Assembly: GCA_900554255.1 (NCBI GenBank)
Contig: USGN01000048.1
Span: 1 to 8,629 of the forward strand
Length of the DNA: 8,629 bases
From: an uncultured Collinsella sp.
Lineage (GTDB): Bacteria > Actinomycetota > Coriobacteriia > Coriobacteriales > Coriobacteriaceae
Direction of reading: 5' to 3'
Of the stretch, positions 1 to 5,736 are shown piece by piece. The stretch's first letter is position 1. Every line of letters starts with the position of its first letter. The notes beneath the pieces were generated by a model. That model was not told where the DNA came from and searched no databases. It was given only the letters and a program-made list of their open reading frames with translations. Both the position numbers and the translations under genes were made by a program.

Positions 1-693
1 GCACTCTATACCGAACTCTCTCACGATGCGCAGGAGAAGGATTACGACAGCGTCCGCACGGGTATTTCGCGCGGTGTCGCCCAGATGCTCTTCTTCCTGA
101 TTCCGTTTGCGATGTACCTGATCGTCTTCGCCCGTCCGCTCAACATGATCTACTGCGCCGGCAAGTTCGATGAATCCGGTGTGGCGCTGGTGTCGGAGTT
201 CCTTATCTATCTGGCACTTTCCCTGCCGCTCTACGGCGTGGTCGTGCTGATGCAGAAGAGCTTCTCGGCCCTGCTCGATATGAAACCTTATAGCCGCTAT
301 TGCCTGTACTCCGCTATCGGTCAGGCCGGTTCGGTGCTGCTGTTTGGCGTGGTGCTGGGCTACGGTATGCCGGCAATTGCGCTTTCGTACGTCGTTGACT
401 ACGTGGTCTTGGTCGGATGCTCACTGTGGTGGCTGCGCCGTCGTCTGCATGGTCTTCAGGTCAAGTCTATCCTGCATGGCGGTTTCTTTGGCCTTTTGCT
501 CGGTGGCCTGGGTGCTGCCGCAGGCGCCGGCGTCATGTGGGCGCTTGAGCACTTTGTCGGGGTACTTGGCGGCTCGATTCTGATTACTCTTGGCTATGTT
601 TGCGTTGCGGGTGTCGTCTCGCTTGCTGTTACCTTTGGCCTTGCCGTCGTTCTTAAGATGCCCGAGGTCTCGGCGCTGCTTCGTCGCAAGTAG
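1..693 (+). CDS. murJ: MurJ/MviN lipid II flippase, C-terminal part (5' truncated by window)
   Basis: The reading frame is open from base 1 and ends at TAG 691-693, so about 230 C-terminal residues of a protein usually 500 or more residues long are visible; the start lies upstream of the window. MurJ belongs to the MOP superfamily and flips the lipid-linked peptidoglycan precursor (lipid II) across the cytoplasmic membrane. The visible part is almost entirely hydrophobic. Roughly six membrane segments fit fragment residues 29-47, 60-80, 97-117, 119-139, 160-182 and 193-221. They are separated by short basic loops such as WWLRRRL, consistent with the last six of the usual 14 helices. The motifs around FARPLNMIYCAGKF and VVLMQKSFSALLDMKPY are typical of MurJ (a polar helix end, then a re-entrant 'F.AL.D...P' stretch). 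The gene abuts uvrC with no intervening base and in the same frame, which suggests co-transcription. Another MOP flippase is possible but less likely. Confidence 0.85.
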   Translation, partial: ALYTELSHDAQEKDYDSVRTGISRGVAQMLFFLIPFAMYLIVFARPLNMIYCAGKFDESGVALVSEFLIYLALSLPLYGVVVLMQKSFSALLDMKPYSRYCLYSAIGQAGSVLLFGVVLGYGMPAIALSYVVDYVVLVGCSLWWLRRRLHGLQVKSILHGGFFGLLLGGLGAAAGAGVMWALEHFVGVLGGSILITLGYVCVAGVVSLAVTFGLAVVLKMPEVSALLRRK

Positions 694-2640
694 GTGCGTG
701 TGGCCGGTCACGACAACATTCCAACACTTGCCGAACAGGTTTCGCGCGTTCCCACGCAACCCGGCTGCTACCTTTGGAAAGATGCCAAGGGCGATGTCAT
801 CTACGTTGGCAAGGCAAAAAACTTGCGTGCCCGTATGCGTCAATATGTGACGCTGCAGGACGAGCGTCAAAAGATTCCGCTCATGATGCAGCTGGTGGCG
901 AGCTTCGACTATATCGTGGTGGAGACCGAGCACGAGGCATTGGTGCTCGAGCGCAATCTGATTGGCCAGTACCATCCGTACTTTAACGTCGATCTCAAAG
1001 ACGATAAAAGCTATCCCTTTATCGCCATTACCAAGAGCGACTTGTTTCCGGCTATTAAATACACGCGAGAGCGTCATAAACCGGGAACGCGCTATTTTGG
1101 CCCCTATACCGATAGCCGCGCGGCGCGTGAGACCATTGACACGCTGCGCAAGGTGATCCCGATCTGCTCGGCTTCTTGTGCGGAGTGGCGTCGTTGTCGT
1201 CGTATCGTCGAGTCCCACAAGGGCGAGGAAGACATCGTCAATATGATTTGCGCGCAAAACGGGCGCCCCTGCTTTGACTACCATGTCGGGCGCGGCCCGG
1301 GTGCGTGTGTCGGCGCGATTTCCCCGGCAGACTATGCCAAGAACGTCAAGCGCGTCGAGCGCTTTTTGTCGGGCCATCGCAAGGATGTCGTCGATGAGCT
1401 GACCTCCGAGATGACGGATGCCGCCGAGGCGCTCGACTTTGAGCGCGCGGCACGCGTCAAACGTCGTTTGGAGGTCATCAGGGGTCTGGACGATCGTCAG
1501 CAAGTCGTTTTTCCCTCCTGTGTCGATATCGATGTCATCGGTTTCTATCGCGAGGAGACCATCTCTGCCGCTTGCGTCTTCGTCGTTCGCGAGGGCCGAA
1601 CAGTTCGCACCTGCGAGTTCATTCTCGACAAGGGTCTTGATGTTGACGAGGAAGAGCTCCAGTCGGGCTTTCTTAAGCGCTATTACGACGAGACGGCTGA
1701 TATTCCAGCTGAGATAAACCTCTCTGTCGAGCTTGAGGATGCAGAGGCGCTGGGGGAGTGGCTTGCAGGCAAGCGCGAGCGTTCCTGCCATCTCCATAGG
1801 CCGCAGCGTGGCGAAAAGCACCGTTTGCTCGATATGGCATCCAAAAATGCGCGCCATGCCCTCATGCGCTACATGATGCGAACGGGGTACGCTGACGACC
1901 GCACCAATCAAGCGCTCCTGGAGCTCGAAAGCGCGCTGGCGCTGCCGGCGCCGCCGATGCGTATCGAGTGCTTCGATATCTCGACGCTGCACGGAACCTT
2001 TACCGTCGCCTCGATGGTGGTGTTTACCAACGGACGCGCCGACAAGAGCCAGTACCGTCGTTTTAAAATTCAGGCCGAATTGGACGAGGCAAACGACTTC
2101 GTGTCGATGTTCGAGGTTTTGGGACGACGCTATGCTCCCGAGCGCATGGCCGACGAGCGCTTTGGCTCGCGCCCCGATTTGCTCGTTGTCGATGGCGGTA
2201 AGCCGCAATTGACCGCTGCGATCAAGCAACTTGAGGCTCTTGGGCTCGATATACCAGTTTGTGGCTTGGCAAAGGCCGATGAGGAGGTTTTCGTGCCTTG
2301 GGACGAGACTCCCGTCGTGCTTCCGACCGGATCCGCGTCGCTCTATCTAATTAAACAGGTGCGCGATGAATCGCACCGTTTTGCAATCACATTCCATCGT
2401 GAGTTGCGCGATAAAGCCATGACAGTTTCGGTACTCGATGACGTTCCAGGCGTGGGACCCACCAGAAAACGTGCCCTTATGCGCCATTTTGGCTCGATGA
2501 AGCGTTTGCGCGCGGCGAGCGAGCAAGAGATCGCGGAAGTTCGCGGCATACCTGCCGATGTTGCCAAGGCGGTCCACGAGGCGCTCGTTGCGTGGAATGC
2601 CGAGCGCGCCGAGGCGGCGGCTGGCCATTCCGATAGCTAA
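694..2640 (+). CDS. uvrC: UvrABC system protein C (excision nuclease subunit)
   Basis: UvrC makes both incisions flanking a DNA lesion in nucleotide excision repair, after UvrA and UvrB have located the damage. Domains in order: GIY-YIG nuclease at about residues 18-95 (PGCYLWK...VIYVGKAKNLRARMRQY, with E71 as a candidate metal ligand); a cysteine-rich segment at about 158-205; a UVR motif binding UvrB at about 232-267 (ALDFERAARVKRRL); an RNase H-like nuclease domain with the expected DDH residues D428 (ECFDIST), D500 (LLVVDGGKPQL) and H561 (DESHRFAI); and a double helix-hairpin-helix at about 580-632 (DDVPGVGPTRKRALMRHFGS). The 648 residues exceed the usual length of about 600, partly through an insertion in the cysteine segment, where Gly201 occupies a normal Cys position. 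The start is GTG directly after the murJ stop. GTG 700 is an alternative, since AGGTG at 692-696 gives it a better-placed ribosome site. Translation is probably coupled to murJ. No clear terminator follows. Confidence 0.96.
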   Translation: MRVAGHDNIPTLAEQVSRVPTQPGCYLWKDAKGDVIYVGKAKNLRARMRQYVTLQDERQKIPLMMQLVASFDYIVVETEHEALVLERNLIGQYHPYFNVDLKDDKSYPFIAITKSDLFPAIKYTRERHKPGTRYFGPYTDSRAARETIDTLRKVIPICSASCAEWRRCRRIVESHKGEEDIVNMICAQNGRPCFDYHVGRGPGACVGAISPADYAKNVKRVERFLSGHRKDVVDELTSEMTDAAEALDFERAARVKRRLEVIRGLDDRQQVVFPSCVDIDVIGFYREETISAACVFVVREGRTVRTCEFILDKGLDVDEEELQSGFLKRYYDETADIPAEINLSVELEDAEALGEWLAGKRERSCHLHRPQRGEKHRLLDMASKNARHALMRYMMRTGYADDRTNQALLELESALALPAPPMRIECFDISTLHGTFTVASMVVFTNGRADKSQYRRFKIQAELDEANDFVSMFEVLGRRYAPERMADERFGSRPDLLVVDGGKPQLTAAIKQLEALGLDIPVCGLAKADEEVFVPWDETPVVLPTGSASLYLIKQVRDESHRFAITFHRELRDKAMTVSVLDDVPGVGPTRKRALMRHFGSMKRLRAASEQEIAEVRGIPADVAKAVHEALVAWNAERAEAAAGHSDS

Positions 2641-2664
2641 ACACGGGCCTAAACTTCTGATATA

Positions 2665-2706
2665 CATGATTGCGTGATTTTCAACCATTTATTTCGCCAT
2701 GATTGC
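2665..2706. repeat. 9-bp direct repeat CATGATTGC, starts 33 bp apart
   Basis: CATGATTGC occurs at 2665-2673 and again at 2698-2706, upstream of the candidate promoter. The 33-bp offset is close to three turns of B-DNA, so two bound proteins would face the same side of the helix. This spacing fits a pair of operator half-sites for a regulator of the downstream operon, but two copies of a 9-mer could also arise by chance in AT-richer DNA. No regulator gene is nearby to assign. Confidence 0.35.
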
Positions 2707-2740
2707 ATGCTGGTTTCGGGTTTTATTAACGCTAAAACGT

Positions 2741-2770
2741 TTGACTAGTCATTGTGAACAACCCTGCTAT
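2741..2770 (+). promoter_or_regulatory. Candidate sigma-70-type promoter for the transporter operon
   Basis: TTGACT (2741-2746) matches five of six bases of the -35 consensus. TGCTAT (2765-2770), 18 bp downstream, is a moderate -10 element with the conserved first T and final AT. It is the best pairing in the uvrC-to-transporter gap and would start transcription near 2777, giving an untranslated leader of about 230 nt. The -35 overlaps the palindrome AAACGTTT (2735-2742), and the -10 lies inside the dyad CAACCC...GGGTTG. Inferred from sequence only. Confidence 0.45.
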
Positions 2771-2781
2771 CCTGCGGGTTG
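2759..2781. promoter_or_regulatory. Inverted repeat CAACCC-N11-GGGTTG across the -10 region (possible operator)
   Basis: CAACCC (2759-2764) and GGGTTG (2776-2781) are perfect 6-bp inverted arms around an 11-base spacer. The spacer side also contains the direct repeat CCTGC-TAT-CCTGC (2763-2775). The dyad covers the proposed -10 and start site, the usual place for a repressor operator. It could also be a weak RNA hairpin or a coincidence. Confidence 0.3.
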
Positions 2782-2976
2782 ACGAAGACTGATATCTCAC
2801 CTCGTCGATTCATACTGTCTGGCGAATCGTTTGTCAATGAATTCGGTGAACGGTAGTAAATACCGTTCAAGCGTATGTATGTATCGGTCGCCGAGCGCGG
2901 CACCTCAGTTGGGTTCGTCGGTAGGTAAGGTATATATCGTCCGCAAGTTGCGCGGGGGCAAGTCTAGGTGCTCCCG
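2779..2976 (+). promoter_or_regulatory. Structured 5' leader with four stem-loops (candidate cis-regulatory RNA)
   Basis: The leader between the proposed start site and the binding-protein gene can form four local stem-loops. First, TTGACGA (2779-2785) pairs with TCGTCGA (2802-2808), with one G-U pair and a 16-nt loop. Second, TGAACGGTA (2847-2855) pairs perfectly with TACCGTTCA (2861-2869) around GTAAA. Third, GGTCGCCG (2886-2893) pairs with CGGCACC (2898-2904), with a bulged C and an AGCG loop. Fourth, CGGGGGCA (2953-2960) pairs with TGCTCCCG (2969-2976), with one G-U pair. An alternative pairing of GGCACCT (2899-2905) with AGGTGCT (2966-2972) would break hairpins three and four, a switch-like layout. 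I recognise no known riboswitch class or T-box signature. Whether it is regulatory is inference. Confidence 0.4.
2847..2869. repeat. Perfect 9-bp inverted repeat with 5-nt loop in the leader
   Basis: TGAACGGTA, spacer GTAAA, TACCGTTCA. The arms are exact reverse complements, giving a 23-bp dyad about 137 bp before the binding-protein start. As DNA it has the size of a dimeric regulator operator; as RNA it is a stable hairpin with a pentaloop and no T tract after it, so it is not a terminator. This is the cleanest dyad in the uvrC-to-transporter gap. Confidence 0.6.
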
Positions 2977-2995
2977 GGTAAGATTCTCTATTGAT

Positions 2996-3000
2996 AGGAG
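2996..3000 (+). promoter_or_regulatory. Ribosome binding site AGGAG that fixes the binding-protein start
   Basis: AGGAG lies five bases before ATG 3006. This rules out the upstream in-frame TTG 2991, which would sit on top of the site, and favours ATG 3006 over the later in-frame ATG 3027. The CTCC at 2971-2974, in the 3' arm of the preceding hairpin, is complementary to GGAG here and could mask the site if that hairpin opened. Confidence 0.8.
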
Positions 3001-3005
3001 AAGAC

Positions 3006-4619
3006 ATGGCCATCATCAACAAGGGTATGTCCAGGCGTTCGTTCCTCGGCCTCACCGGCAGCGTCGCTGCTGTCGCAGGGCTTGGTCTCACCGGCTGCGG
3101 TGGCAGCTCTAGCGACGAGGGTTCCGCTTCCGGTTCCACCGATTCCGCCAACCGTGGCGGCGGTGTGATTACCGCTGGTTCCGCTTACGCTCCGTCCAGC
3201 TTCGATCCCGCCAGCACCGGCTCCGCTGTGGGCCTGGGTGCTAACTGGCACGTCGTCGAGGGCCTCTACGGCATCGATTACCACGACTACAGCACCTTCA
3301 ACGAGCTCGCCACCGACGATCCCAAGTCCGTGGACGACACTACTTTCGAGGTCACCATCCGCAAGGGCGCCAAGTTCTCCGATGGCACCGAGGTCACTGC
3401 TGACGACGTCGTCGCTTCCTACACCGCTTGCGCTGCTTCCGCTACCTATGCTCCGTTCTTCCAGCCCTTCGAGTCCATCGAGGCCAAGGACGCCAGCACT
3501 GTAACGGTCAAGACCAAGGTCCCCAACTTCTCCCTGCTCAAGGATCGTCTGGCCATCATCCGTGTTACCCCGGCTACTCAGTCCGAGGAGGATCGCGCCA
3601 AGCAGCCGATCGGCTCCGGCCCCTGGATGTACGACTCTATCTCCGATACCGAGATTACCCTGGTTCCCAATCCTGAGTACAACGGTGAGTATGCTGCCGA
3701 GGATAAGAAGATCCAGTACAGCATCCTGACCGACCCCACCGCTCGCGTTACCGCCCAGCAGGAAGGCTCCACGCTCGTTATGGAGCTCGTCACCGCTGAC
3801 GCCGTCGACCAGCTCGAGAGCGCTGGCTGCAAGATCGACAACGTCCAGGGCTTCGGCACCCGCTTCATCATGTTCAACGTCGCCAAGGAGCCTTGGAACA
3901 ACGTCAAGGTCCGTCAGGCCGTCATGTACGCGCTCGACACCGAGAAGATGATCACCAACACCTTCGCCGGCCTTGCCACCGCTGCCAGCTGCTACCTGCC
4001 CAAGAGCTTCACCAACTATCATGAGGCTTCCACGGTGTACAAGACTGACGCCAAGAAGGCCAAGAAGCTCATCGAAGAGTCTGGCATCACCCCGGGCGCA
4101 ATCACCCTGCGCACCACCGATAACGAGCAGATCAAGGGCATGGCCGCTCAGGTCAAGAACGACCTCGACGCTCTCGGCTTCGATGTGACCATCCAGACCG
4201 ATACCTCGCCGGCCACCTACGCTGCCATCGACGGCGGCGAGGCCTACGATATCCTTCTCGCTCCTGGCGATCCGTCCTGCTTCGGCGCCGATCCCGACCT
4301 GCTGCTCAACTGGTGGTATGGCGACAACGTCTGGATGCAGACCCGTTGCCCGTGGAAGGAGTCCGCTGAGTGGCAGAAGCTCCACAGTCTCATGGACGAG
4401 GCTCTTGCCGCCGAGGGCGACGAGCAGCAGAAGAAGTGGAACGAGTGCTTCGACATCATTGCCGACAACGCCGTTCTGTACCCCGTTGTCCACGTCAAGA
4501 CCGTCTCCGCTTCCTGGGACGATCCGTCCACCGCGCCCAACGGCGAGGCCCTCGATGGCTTCAAGGGCATCGGCACGACGAGCATGTCCTTCAGGGGCGT
4601 TGCGACCGTCAAGGCGTAA
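3006..4619 (+). CDS. Peptide-type ABC transporter substrate-binding lipoprotein (SBP_bac_5 family), Tat-type signal
   Basis: This 537-residue protein is the extracytoplasmic binding component of the importer encoded downstream, in the DppA/OppA family. The N-terminus has a twin-arginine motif (SRRSFLG, residues 9-15), a short hydrophobic stretch and a lipobox LTGC. Lipidation is predicted at Cys31, followed by a Ser/Gly-rich tether (about 32-55). Export would therefore be by the Tat route, followed by anchoring on the outer face of the membrane. Family features include FDPASTGSAVG, the KGAKFSDGTEVTADDVV segment and the GSGPW motif at 203-207. Length is normal for the family. The start is ATG 3006, set by AGGAG at 2996-3000. 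Codon choice is more strongly biased than in uvrC (mostly C- or G-ending preferred codons), suggesting high expression. The ligand is probably an oligopeptide or dipeptide; this family also binds nickel chelates, sugars and other ligands, so specificity is not settled. Confidence 0.93.
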   Translation: MAIINKGMSRRSFLGLTGSVAAVAGLGLTGCGGSSSDEGSASGSTDSANRGGGVITAGSAYAPSSFDPASTGSAVGLGANWHVVEGLYGIDYHDYSTFNELATDDPKSVDDTTFEVTIRKGAKFSDGTEVTADDVVASYTACAASATYAPFFQPFESIEAKDASTVTVKTKVPNFSLLKDRLAIIRVTPATQSEEDRAKQPIGSGPWMYDSISDTEITLVPNPEYNGEYAAEDKKIQYSILTDPTARVTAQQEGSTLVMELVTADAVDQLESAGCKIDNVQGFGTRFIMFNVAKEPWNNVKVRQAVMYALDTEKMITNTFAGLATAASCYLPKSFTNYHEASTVYKTDAKKAKKLIEESGITPGAITLRTTDNEQIKGMAAQVKNDLDALGFDVTIQTDTSPATYAAIDGGEAYDILLAPGDPSCFGADPDLLLNWWYGDNVWMQTRCPWKESAEWQKLHSLMDEALAAEGDEQQKKWNECFDIIADNAVLYPVVHVKTVSASWDDPSTAPNGEALDGFKGIGTTSMSFRGVATVKA

Positions 4620-4634
4620 GACTCGCTTGAGTCT
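4619..4634 (+). repeat. Stem-loop 1 after the binding-protein gene
   Basis: AGACTC (4619-4624), loop GCTT, GAGTCT (4629-4634): a perfect 6-bp stem with a tetraloop that begins on the last base of the stop codon. It is the first of four consecutive hairpins in this spacer. It has no T tract and is too small to terminate transcription alone. Confidence 0.5.
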
Positions 4635-4640
4635 GTATGC

Positions 4641-4668
4641 AGGATGTCGGTCGTTGGGACCGTATCCT
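4641..4668 (+). repeat. Stem-loop 2 in the intercistronic spacer
   Basis: AGGATG, bulged T, CGGTC (4641-4652) pairs with GACCG-TATCCT (4658-4668) around the loop GTTGG. The stem has eleven pairs including one G-U, with a single bulge. No T tract follows, so an RNA-stabilising or processing role is more likely than termination. Confidence 0.55.
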
Positions 4669-4681
4669 CATAGTTGAAACA

Positions 4682-4715
4682 AAGACCCGGGCGGCCTCGA
4701 TGTCGCTCGGGTCTT
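4682..4715 (+). terminator. Stem-loop 3: GC-rich 12-bp hairpin, probable partial terminator or mRNA 3'-end stabiliser
   Basis: AAGACCCGGGCG (4682-4693) pairs with CGCTCGGGTCTT (4704-4715) over all 12 positions (one G-U) around a 10-nt loop. The A-rich left flank and T's in the right arm resemble an intrinsic terminator, but what follows is TTGTAAT and not a long T tract, so termination would be incomplete. This fits an operon in which the binding protein is made in excess while some transcripts continue into the permease genes. Confidence 0.6.
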
Positions 4716-4718
4716 GTA

Positions 4719-4736
4719 ATGAGTATCCATACTCAT
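4719..4736 (+). repeat. Stem-loop 4: ATGAGTA-TCCA-TACTCAT
   Basis: This is a perfect 7-bp inverted repeat with a 4-nt loop, just after the GC-rich hairpin and about 30 nt before the permease ribosome binding site. As DNA it is also an 18-bp dyad that could bind a protein. The role is unknown. Confidence 0.5.
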
Positions 4737-4765
4737 ATACCAGTTGGTCCTACCGACAAAAGAAA

Positions 4766-4773
4766 GGGGAGAG
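4766..4773 (+). promoter_or_regulatory. Ribosome binding site GGGGAGAG that sets the permease start
   Basis: A purine-rich tract, AAAGGGGAGAG, ends three to six bases before GTG 4777. It supports GTG 4777 as the start over the upstream in-frame TTG 4744, which has no such site and would add eleven residues (MVLPTKERGEN) before the natural hydrophilic N-terminus. Confidence 0.7.
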
Positions 4774-4776
4774 AAC

Positions 4777-5733
4777 GTGAACAACTTTCTACGTTTGATT
4801 GGAAGGCGTCTCGTGGCGCTGCCGATCATGGCATTGGGCGTCACCGTCCTGGTGTTCTTCCTTATGTCGTTCTCCAAGACCGACCCCGCCTATACGGCGT
4901 TGGGTGACGGTGCCTCGCCCGAGGCGGTTGCCGAGTACCATGAGAAGTATGGTCTGGACGACCCCTGGCCCGTGCGCTACGTGCGCTACATGGGCGATCT
5001 GATCCATGGTGACATGGGCACCTATGGTGCTGCTCGCAACTCCGTTGCCAAGCGCATCTCCACGGCCCTGCCCGTTACGATGCAGCTGACCTTCATCGGT
5101 CTTGCCATCGGCGCGGTCGTCTCGTTTTTGCTCGGCGTCATCGCGGCACTGTATCGCGATAAATGGCCGGACCAAGTGATCCGCGTCTTTTCCATCGCCG
5201 GCTTGGCAACCCCGTCGTTCTGGCTTGCCGTTCTGTTGATCCTGCTGTTCTCTTCCTACCTTAAGGTGCTTCCGGCATCGGGTGCTCTGCCTCACTTCAC
5301 CACCAACCCGGCTGGCTATCTGGGACGTATGATCATGCCCGCTATCGCTCTGGCATTCCCGCTGACGGGCCAGATGACTCGTATCGTGCGTACGGCCATG
5401 GTCGAGGAGCTCGATAAGGACTACGTCCGTATGGCCCGTGGCGCCGGCGTTCCCGAGAAGGTCGTCGTCGGCATCAACGTTTTGCGCAACGCGCTGATCA
5501 CCCCGGTCACCACCCTCGGTCTTAAGATCGGTTACCTCATGGGCGGCGCCGTCGTCATCGAGGTCATCTTCAACCTCCCCGGCATGGGTACTGCGATTCT
5601 GCAGGGCGTTCAGGGCAACGAGGCGAACCTGGTTCAGGGCGTCGTCATCGTCGTTGCTCTTGCCTTCATCATCATCAACATCGTGGTTGACATGCTCTAC
5701 CTGCTCATCAACCCGCGCATCAGGACGGTGTAG
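4777..5733 (+). CDS. DppB/OppB-like ABC transporter permease
   Basis: This 318-residue integral membrane protein forms one half of the importer's channel. About six membrane helices are visible: TM1 near residues 10-30, a long external segment (about 31-95, containing YGLDDPWPVRYVRYM and the HGDMGTY motif typical of DppB), then helices at about 100-128, 140-170, 185-203, 248-270 and 290-312. The cytoplasmic EAA coupling loop is at about 216-235 (DYVRMARGAGVPEKV, conserved Gly224) and would contact an ATPase subunit. The conserved tail FNLPGMG...GVQGNE is present. Length matches the family. The gene follows the binding-protein gene after a 157-bp hairpin-rich spacer and is separated from the next gene by three bases, so the downstream genes are translationally linked. 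The specific ligand cannot be read from the permease. Confidence 0.92.
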   Translation: MNNFLRLIGRRLVALPIMALGVTVLVFFLMSFSKTDPAYTALGDGASPEAVAEYHEKYGLDDPWPVRYVRYMGDLIHGDMGTYGAARNSVAKRISTALPVTMQLTFIGLAIGAVVSFLLGVIAALYRDKWPDQVIRVFSIAGLATPSFWLAVLLILLFSSYLKVLPASGALPHFTTNPAGYLGRMIMPAIALAFPLTGQMTRIVRTAMVEELDKDYVRMARGAGVPEKVVVGINVLRNALITPVTTLGLKIGYLMGGAVVIEVIFNLPGMGTAILQGVQGNEANLVQGVVIVVALAFIIINIVVDMLYLLINPRIRTV

Positions 5734-5736
5734 ATT

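Larger units (their letters stand above)
2641..3005 (+). other. Intergenic control region between uvrC and the transporter operon
   Basis: This 365-bp stretch contains no convincing gene. It has lower GC than the flanking genes, especially at 2650-2760. From left to right it holds a spaced direct repeat CATGATTGC (2665-2673 and 2698-2706), an AT-rich inverted repeat GTTTTA/TAAAAC (2720-2725 and 2733-2738), a candidate promoter (2741-2770), a dyad over its -10 element (2759-2781), and then a leader of about 220 nt with several stem-loops ending at a strong ribosome binding site. I see no convincing intrinsic terminator for uvrC: none of the hairpins in the first 100 bases is GC-rich and followed by a T tract. 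The only sizeable frame in the leader, starting at TTG 2831 or ATG 2837, has no ribosome binding site and runs into the next gene out of frame. Confidence 0.7.

Noticed and set aside
421..2229. A 602-codon minus-strand open frame opposite murJ and uvrC
   Set aside because: Same cause: codon-aligned antisense of real genes with clear domain content on the + strand.
2720..2738. GTTTTA/TAAAAC inverted repeat as a terminator for uvrC
   Set aside because: The stem is AT-rich, only six pairs, and no T tract follows; it sits next to the promoter and is more likely chance or an operator element.
2909..2938. Second promoter candidate TTGGGT-N18-TATATC close to the binding-protein gene
   Set aside because: The -35 matches only three of six bases and the -10 match depends on a TATATAT run. 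The TTGACT/TGCTAT pair upstream is better, although this one cannot be fully excluded.
2942..2952. Palindrome CGCAAGTTGCG in the leader as a hairpin
   Set aside because: The one-base centre cannot form an RNA loop, and as a DNA dyad it is too short to claim on its own.
2831..3112. Small + strand frame in the leader (TTG 2831 or ATG 2837), possible leader peptide
   Set aside because: No ribosome binding site; it runs over 100 bases into the binding-protein gene out of frame, and its composition is basic and random-looking.
2988..4493. A 501-codon minus-strand open frame opposite the binding-protein gene
   Set aside because: Codon-aligned shadow with low-complexity Gly/Val/Leu/Asp content; the + strand gene has a signal peptide, a ribosome site and family motifs.
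4744..4776. Longer permease start at TTG 4744
   Set aside because: No ribosome site precedes it, and the strong purine tract at 4764-4773 would lie inside the coding sequence; GTG 4777 gives a normal DppB-type N-terminus.
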